Position numbers and translations under genes: made by a program
Notes under the pieces: generated by a model
Databases searched by the model: none
Told to the model about the DNA's origin: nothing
Seen by the model: only the letters and a program-made list of their open reading frames with translations
Shown: piece by piece, positions 60,246 through 64,000 of the stretch
How the letters are laid out: each line of letters opens with the position of its first letter
Position numbering within the stretch: position 1 is the stretch's first letter
NCBI RefSeq assembly: GCF_003952185.1
Contig: NZ_RXFS01000004.1
Location: 546,061 to 610,060 of the forward strand
Source: Variovorax sp. 679
Lineage (GTDB): Bacteria; Pseudomonadota; Gammaproteobacteria; Burkholderiales; Burkholderiaceae_C
Direction: 5' to 3'
Length of the DNA: 64,000 nt

Positions 60246-60905
60246 ATGCCTGATCTTCCTCATCTGCTCGCCTTCATCGCCGCCGGCTGGCTGCTCAACC
60301 TGACACCGGGACCCGACGTGCTGTACGTCGTGACCAACTCGCTGCGCTCCGGCGTGCGGGCCGGCATCATGGCGGGGCTCGGCATCACGACGGGCTGCTT
60401 CGTTCACATCTTCGCCGCCGCCGTGGGCGTGGGTACCCTGATGGCGACGTCGGCCACGGCCTTCACCGTGCTCAAGTACATCGGCGCGGCGTACCTGCTG
60501 TACCTCGGCGTGCGCATGGTGCTGTCGCGTGCAAAGCCGCCAACTGACTTGCGGGCCGAAGCCGCGGCAGGTGGGGAGCGCAGCCTGAAGGCGATCTTCC
60601 TCGGCGGCTTCTGGACCAATGTGCTCAACCCCAAGGTCGCGCTTTTCTTCCTGGCCTTCGTGCCGCAATTCATCGCGCCCGGCGCCGGCAACACGGCGCT
60701 TTACTTCGTGCTGCTGGGCGTGCTGTTCAACATCAACGCCATTCCGGTGAATGTCGGCTGGGCCGTCGCCGCTGGGTGGATGGCCCGCCGCAGCGCCGTG
60801 CAGAAGGGCATGCACTGGCTCGACCGCGCAGCCGGCGTGCTGTTCATCGGCTTCGGCCTCAAGCTCGCGTTCACCGATGCGCCCGCCGTTCGCGTCGGCC
60901 GCTGA
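60246..60905 (+). CDS. LysE-family amino-acid exporter
   Basis: A 219-residue, six-span membrane protein. The LysE/RhtB signature is near the N-terminus (LLNLTPGPDVLYVVTNSLRS), followed by AGIMAGLGITTGCFVHIFAA, IGAAYLLYLGVRMVLS and FWTNVLNPKVALFFLAFVPQ. Members export basic or neutral amino acids such as lysine, threonine or homoserine. The start at ATG 60246 was chosen because the first span follows directly. The gene is 16 bp after ltaE and 21 bp before trpD. Export of threonine or an aromatic amino acid is possible but not shown. Confidence 0.9.
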   Translation: MPDLPHLLAFIAAGWLLNLTPGPDVLYVVTNSLRSGVRAGIMAGLGITTGCFVHIFAAAVGVGTLMATSATAFTVLKYIGAAYLLYLGVRMVLSRAKPPTDLRAEAAAGGERSLKAIFLGGFWTNVLNPKVALFFLAFVPQFIAPGAGNTALYFVLLGVLFNINAIPVNVGWAVAAGWMARRSAVQKGMHWLDRAAGVLFIGFGLKLAFTDAPAVRVGR

Positions 60906-60926
60906 TTCACCCCGAGGAGACTTTCC

Positions 60927-61949
60927 ATGATCACCCCCCAGGAAGCGCTGCAGCGCACCATCGAGCACCGCGAAGTCTTCCACGACGAGATGCTGCACAT
61001 CGTGCGCCTCATCATGAGCGGCGAGTGCTCGCCCGTGATGATGGCCGCGCTGATCACCGGCCTGCGAGTGAAGAAGGAAACCATCGGCGAGATCACCGCC
61101 GCCGCGCAGGTGATGCGTGAGGTGTCGACCAAGGTGCCCGTCGCTGACACGACGCACCTCGTGGACATCGTCGGCACCGGCGGCGACGGCTCGCACACCT
61201 TCAACATCTCGACCTGCTCGATGTTCGTGGCGGCCGCGGCGGGCGCCAAGGTGAGCAAGCACGGCGGGCGCAGCGTGTCGAGCAAGTCGGGCAGCGCCGA
61301 CGTGCTGGAGTCGCTGGGCGTGAACATCAACCTCAAGCCCGAGCAGATCGCGCGCTCCATCGAGGAATGCGGCATCGGCTTCATGTTCGCGCCGAACCAC
61401 CACCCGGCGATGAAGAACGTCGCGCCGGTGCGCAAGGAACTCGGCATCAAGACCATCTTCAACATCCTCGGGCCGCTGACCAATCCGGCCGGCGCGCCGA
61501 ACATCCTGATGGGCGTGTTCCACCCCGACCTCGTGGGCATCCAGGTACGCGCGCTGCAACGGCTCGGGGCCGAGCACGCGGTGGTGGTCTACGGGCGCGA
61601 CGGCATGGACGAGATCTCGCTCGGCGCCGCCACCATGGTGGGCGAACTGAAGGACGGCGAGATCCGCGAATACGAACTGCACCCCGAGGACTTCGGCTTC
61701 CAGATGTCGAGCAACCGCGCGCTGCGCGTGGAGACGCCCGAGCAGTCGAAGGCGATGCTGCTCGGCGTGCTCGACAATCAGGCCGGCCCAGCGCTCGACA
61801 TCGTGCTGCTCAATGCCGGCGCGGCGCTGTACGCGGCGAACGTGGTCGATTCGGTGCAGGCGGGCGTCGAGCGTTCCCGCGCCGCCATCGCGTCGGGCGC
61901 AGCGAAGGCCAAGCTGGCCGAGCTGGTCAAGGCATCCGCGACCGTCTGA
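60927..61949 (+). CDS. trpD: Anthranilate phosphoribosyltransferase
   Basis: A 340-residue enzyme that joins anthranilate to PRPP. Diagnostic blocks are [40 protein letters not shown] (PRPP-binding GTGGD), [71 protein letters not shown] and [14 protein letters not shown]. The start at ATG 60927 follows GAGGAGACT. It is followed by trpC 29 bp downstream. Confidence 0.97.
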   Translation: MITPQEALQRTIEHREVFHDEMLHIVRLIMSGECSPVMMAALITGLRVKKETIGEITAAAQVMREVSTKVPVADTTHLVDIVGTGGDGSHTFNISTCSMFVAAAAGAKVSKHGGRSVSSKSGSADVLESLGVNINLKPEQIARSIEECGIGFMFAPNHHPAMKNVAPVRKELGIKTIFNILGPLTNPAGAPNILMGVFHPDLVGIQVRALQRLGAEHAVVVYGRDGMDEISLGAATMVGELKDGEIREYELHPEDFGFQMSSNRALRVETPEQSKAMLLGVLDNQAGPALDIVLLNAGAALYAANVVDSVQAGVERSRAAIASGAAKAKLAELVKASATV

Positions 61950-61978
61950 GTTTCAAGAGAACAGGAACCCCAGAAGTC

Positions 61979-62779
61979 ATGTCCGACATCCTCGACAAGA
62001 TCGTTGCCGTCAAGCACCAGGAAGTGGCTGCGGCACTGAAGCGCGCGCCGCTCGAAGCCGTGCGATTCGACGCGGAGAGCCGCGTGCTGACGCGCGACTT
62101 CGAAGGCGCACTGCGCGCCAAGATCGCAGCCGGGCACGCCGCGGTGATCGCCGAAGTCAAGAAGGCCAGTCCAAGCAAGGGCGTGCTGCGCGCGGACTTC
62201 ATTCCGGCCGACATCGCCCAGAGCTACGCCGAGGGCGATGGCGAGATCAGCGCGGCCTGCCTTTCTGTGCTGACCGACAAGCAGTTCTTCCAGGGCGGCG
62301 TGGACTATCTCAAGCAGGCACGCGCCTCTTGCGACCTGCCGGTGCTGCGCAAGGATTTCATCGTCGATGCCTACCAGGTGTACGAGTCGCGCGCGATGGG
62401 TGCCGATGCGATCCTGCTGATCGCCGCCTGCCTCGACGATGCGCAGATGAAGGATTACGAGGCCATCGCGCGCGGGCTGGGCATGGCCGTGCTGGTGGAG
62501 GTGCACGATGCGGCCGAGCTCGATCGTGCGCTCAAGCTGAAGACGGCGCTGATCGGGGTCAACAACCGCAACCTGCGCAATTTCGAGGTGTCGATCCAGG
62601 CGACCATCGATCTGCTGCCGAAGCTGCCCGCCGATCGCTTGCCGGTGACCGAGTCGGGCATCGCGACGCGCGAGGACGTCGCCACGCTGCGCGCGGCCGG
62701 CGTCAATGCATTCCTGGTCGGCGAGGCGTTCATGCGTGCCAAGGAACCCGGCGAGGCCCTCGCTGCGTTGTTCAAATGA
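61979..62779 (+). CDS. trpC: Indole-3-glycerol-phosphate synthase
   Basis: A 266-residue TIM-barrel enzyme. Blocks are [19 protein letters not shown] (catalytic Lys), [87 protein letters not shown] and [17 protein letters not shown]. It closes the indole ring from CdRP. The stop overlaps the start of ung (ATGA), so the DNA-repair gene is co-translated with the trp genes. Confidence 0.97.
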   Translation: MSDILDKIVAVKHQEVAAALKRAPLEAVRFDAESRVLTRDFEGALRAKIAAGHAAVIAEVKKASPSKGVLRADFIPADIAQSYAEGDGEISAACLSVLTDKQFFQGGVDYLKQARASCDLPVLRKDFIVDAYQVYESRAMGADAILLIAACLDDAQMKDYEAIARGLGMAVLVEVHDAAELDRALKLKTALIGVNNRNLRNFEVSIQATIDLLPKLPADRLPVTESGIATREDVATLRAAGVNAFLVGEAFMRAKEPGEALAALFK

Positions 62780-63483
62780 GCCGGCCCGATCAGCTGTCGA
62801 GCAGCGATCCTGCCGACTGGCCGGTGTCGCCGGGCTGGCAGCCGCTGGTCGACGAGTTTTTCGGCGGCGCCGTGGGGCAGAAGCTGCAAGGTTTCCTGCG
62901 CGAACGGCTCGACGCGGGCGCCGTGATCTTTCCGCCGCAGCCGCTGCGGGCGCTGGAACTCACGCCGCCAGAGGATGTGCGCGTGGTGATCCTGGGCCAG
63001 GACCCGTATCACGGACGCGGGCAGGCCGAGGGGCTGGCGTTTTCCGTGGCGCCCGGCGTGGCGCTGCCGCCGTCGCTGCGCAACATCTTCAAGGAGCTGC
63101 AGCGCGATCTCGGCACCGCGCCGCCGCCGTTCCCCAATCCGGGCGGCAGTCTGGTCAAGTGGGCGACCCACGGCGTGCTGCTGCTCAACACCTGCCTGAC
63201 GGTCGAGGAAGCGCAGCCGGCCAGCCATGCTGGCCGTGGCTGGGAGGTGCTGACGGATGCCGTCATTCGGCGTGTTTCAGATGGTGTCAAACCTGTTGTT
63301 TTTATGTTGTGGGGCTCGCACGCTCAAAGTAAGCGGGCGTTGATCGACGTTAAGCGCCATAAGGTGCTGATGTCGAATCATCCGTCGCCTCTCTCGGCGC
63401 AGCGGCCGCCCGTTCCGTTCATCGGCTGCGGGCATTTCGGCGAAGCACGTGCCTGGCGGGAAGCGCAGCGGTCGGAGGGGTGA
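62776..63483 (+). CDS. ung: Uracil-DNA glycosylase
   Basis: A 235-residue family 1 UDG. The catalytic water-activating loop is [20 protein letters not shown] (~72-91), the [15 protein letters not shown]ro-rich loop follows, [12 protein letters not shown] binds uracil, and [20 protein letters not shown] (~206-225) is the DNA-intercalation loop. It removes uracil from DNA. The start overlaps the trpC stop. The last gene before the tRNA cluster. Confidence 0.96.
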   Translation: MSRPDQLSSSDPADWPVSPGWQPLVDEFFGGAVGQKLQGFLRERLDAGAVIFPPQPLRALELTPPEDVRVVILGQDPYHGRGQAEGLAFSVAPGVALPPSLRNIFKELQRDLGTAPPPFPNPGGSLVKWATHGVLLLNTCLTVEEAQPASHAGRGWEVLTDAVIRRVSDGVKPVVFMLWGSHAQSKRALIDVKRHKVLMSNHPSPLSAQRPPVPFIGCGHFGEARAWREAQRSEG

Positions 63484-63550
63484 AAACTTAGGCGATAATC
63501 GTGGGCTAACGCCTCGAGCGGTTCCCTGGCATCTTCGGTGATGCTTGGAT

Positions 63551-63580
63551 TTCCGAGTAGTCACAAAACCGTGCTATATT
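63551..63580 (+). promoter_or_regulatory. Predicted promoter of the tRNA cluster
   Basis: TATATT (63575-63580) is a good -10 box; TTCCGA (63551-63556) is a weak -35 with 18-bp spacing. The expected start of transcription lies about six bases before tRNA-Tyr. Confidence 0.5.
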
Positions 63581-63592
63581 TCGAGGTTCGCC

Positions 63593-63678
63593 GGAGAGGT
63601 GGCCGAGTGGTTAATGGCAGCAGACTGTAAATCTGCCCTCTTACGAGTACGCTGGTTCGAATCCAGCCCTCTCCACCA
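63593..63678 (+). tRNA. tRNA-Tyr(GTA)
   Basis: An 86-nt class II tRNA with a long variable arm. The acceptor stem GGAGAGG pairs with CCTCTCC, the anticodon loop is CTGTAAA with GTA, the T-loop is GGTTCGAATCC, and CCA is encoded. Confidence 0.96.
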
Positions 63679-63742
63679 GCGATGAATTTGGTTTCTAAGA
63701 GCGATTGGATTTCGCGCTTTGGGTGCCTTGAGTGCCCCCGAT

Positions 63743-63816
63743 GCGGGAGTAGTTCAATGGTAGAACCCCAGCCTTCCAAGCTGATGACGCGGGTTCGATT
63801 CCCGTCTCCCGCTCCA
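63743..63816 (+). tRNA. tRNA-Gly(TCC)
   Basis: A 74-nt tRNA. The acceptor stem GCGGGAG pairs with CTCCCGC, the anticodon loop is CTTCCAA with TCC, the T-arm is CGGGTTCGATTCCCG, and CCA is encoded. Confidence 0.96.
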
Positions 63817-63857
63817 GAGACCCGGTTCGGCGCCGGAAAGCGATTTGGTTAGACAAA

Positions 63858-63932
<75 letters not shown>

Positions 63933-63940
63933 GTTTTTGG

Positions 63941-63993
63941 GGGTTGCAACGGCAGCATTGCAACCCATCTGCATACGTTGGAAACGTTTTTTT
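63941..63993 (+). terminator. Hairpins downstream of tRNA-Thr
   Basis: GGGTTGCAA (63941-63949) and TTGCAACCC (63958-63966) form a perfect nine-bp stem. A second small stem, ACGTT/AACGT (63975-63987), runs into T6. The second could terminate tRNA transcription; the first may mark processing or a tufB leader structure. Confidence 0.45.
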
Positions 63994-64000
63994 CGGAGTC

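Overview
The window is GC-rich (about two thirds G+C) and reads as chromosomal DNA of a betaproteobacterium in the Comamonadaceae, most like Variovorax. This is inferred from gene content and gene order (Bug-type solute-binding protein, trpE/G/D/C arrangement, Tyr-Gly-Thr tRNA run) and from a palindromic intergenic element of a kind I associate with that family. No database search was possible.

Left third (1-20.7 kb): a type VI secretion (T6SS) island. A plus-strand arm holds a VgrG spike with an unusually rich set of accessory genes: pentapeptide protein, DUF3540, two PAAR-like DUF4150 proteins, DUF6484, DUF2169, a thiolase-fold protein without evident catalytic residues, a PAAR-like/GHH-type nuclease effector with a beta-propeller-like candidate immunity protein, a TIGR02270 HEAT-like protein, an FHA protein (TagH) and a PP2C phosphatase. 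A perfect 10-bp terminator separates it from the minus-strand arm tssA-tssB-tssC-hcp plus a peptidoglycan-binding-like gene. tssJ is divergent from tssA. It is followed by a minus-strand pair: tssL with a C-terminal DUF4384-like domain, and a short TssM that keeps only the cytoplasmic domain with degenerate nucleotide-binding motifs. tssE, F, G, H and K and a full-length tssM are not in the window.

20.9-34.6 kb: a LuxR-type response regulator, a PhoD-type phosphatase and a GH92 glycosidase (both lipoproteins), with a fragment resembling the regulator's 3' end between the two enzymes. Then an iron-starvation cassette (FecI-like sigma factor, FecR-like anti-sigma, STN-type TonB receptor), an orphan histidine-kinase-like ATPase-domain protein, an SGNH hydrolase, small membrane or lipoproteins and an Rrf2 regulator.

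34.6-48 kb: catabolic modules. A Bug binding protein, RraA-like aldolase and D-2-hydroxyacid dehydrogenase lie divergent from an IclR regulator. A MocR-type regulator is divergent from a gabT-ABC transporter (ATPase, binding protein, two permeases)-ureohydrolase-gabD operon, which together could import a guanidino compound or polyamine and degrade it through GABA to succinate.

48-54.8 kb: a tightly overlapped operon (aldo/keto reductase, MFS exporter, cupin/carboxymuconolactone-decarboxylase protein, alpha/beta hydrolase) with a second hydrolase downstream, divergent from a LysR regulator.

54.9-64 kb: gph, a chalcone-isomerase-like gene on the other strand, a trp leader peptide (Trp-Pro-Trp), trpE, a GxxExxY (PD-(D/E)XK-like) gene wedged between trpE and trpG by ATGA overlaps, trpG, a palindromic repeat, ltaE, a LysE-family exporter, trpD, trpC, ung, and tRNA-Tyr(GTA), tRNA-Gly(TCC), tRNA-Thr(GGT).
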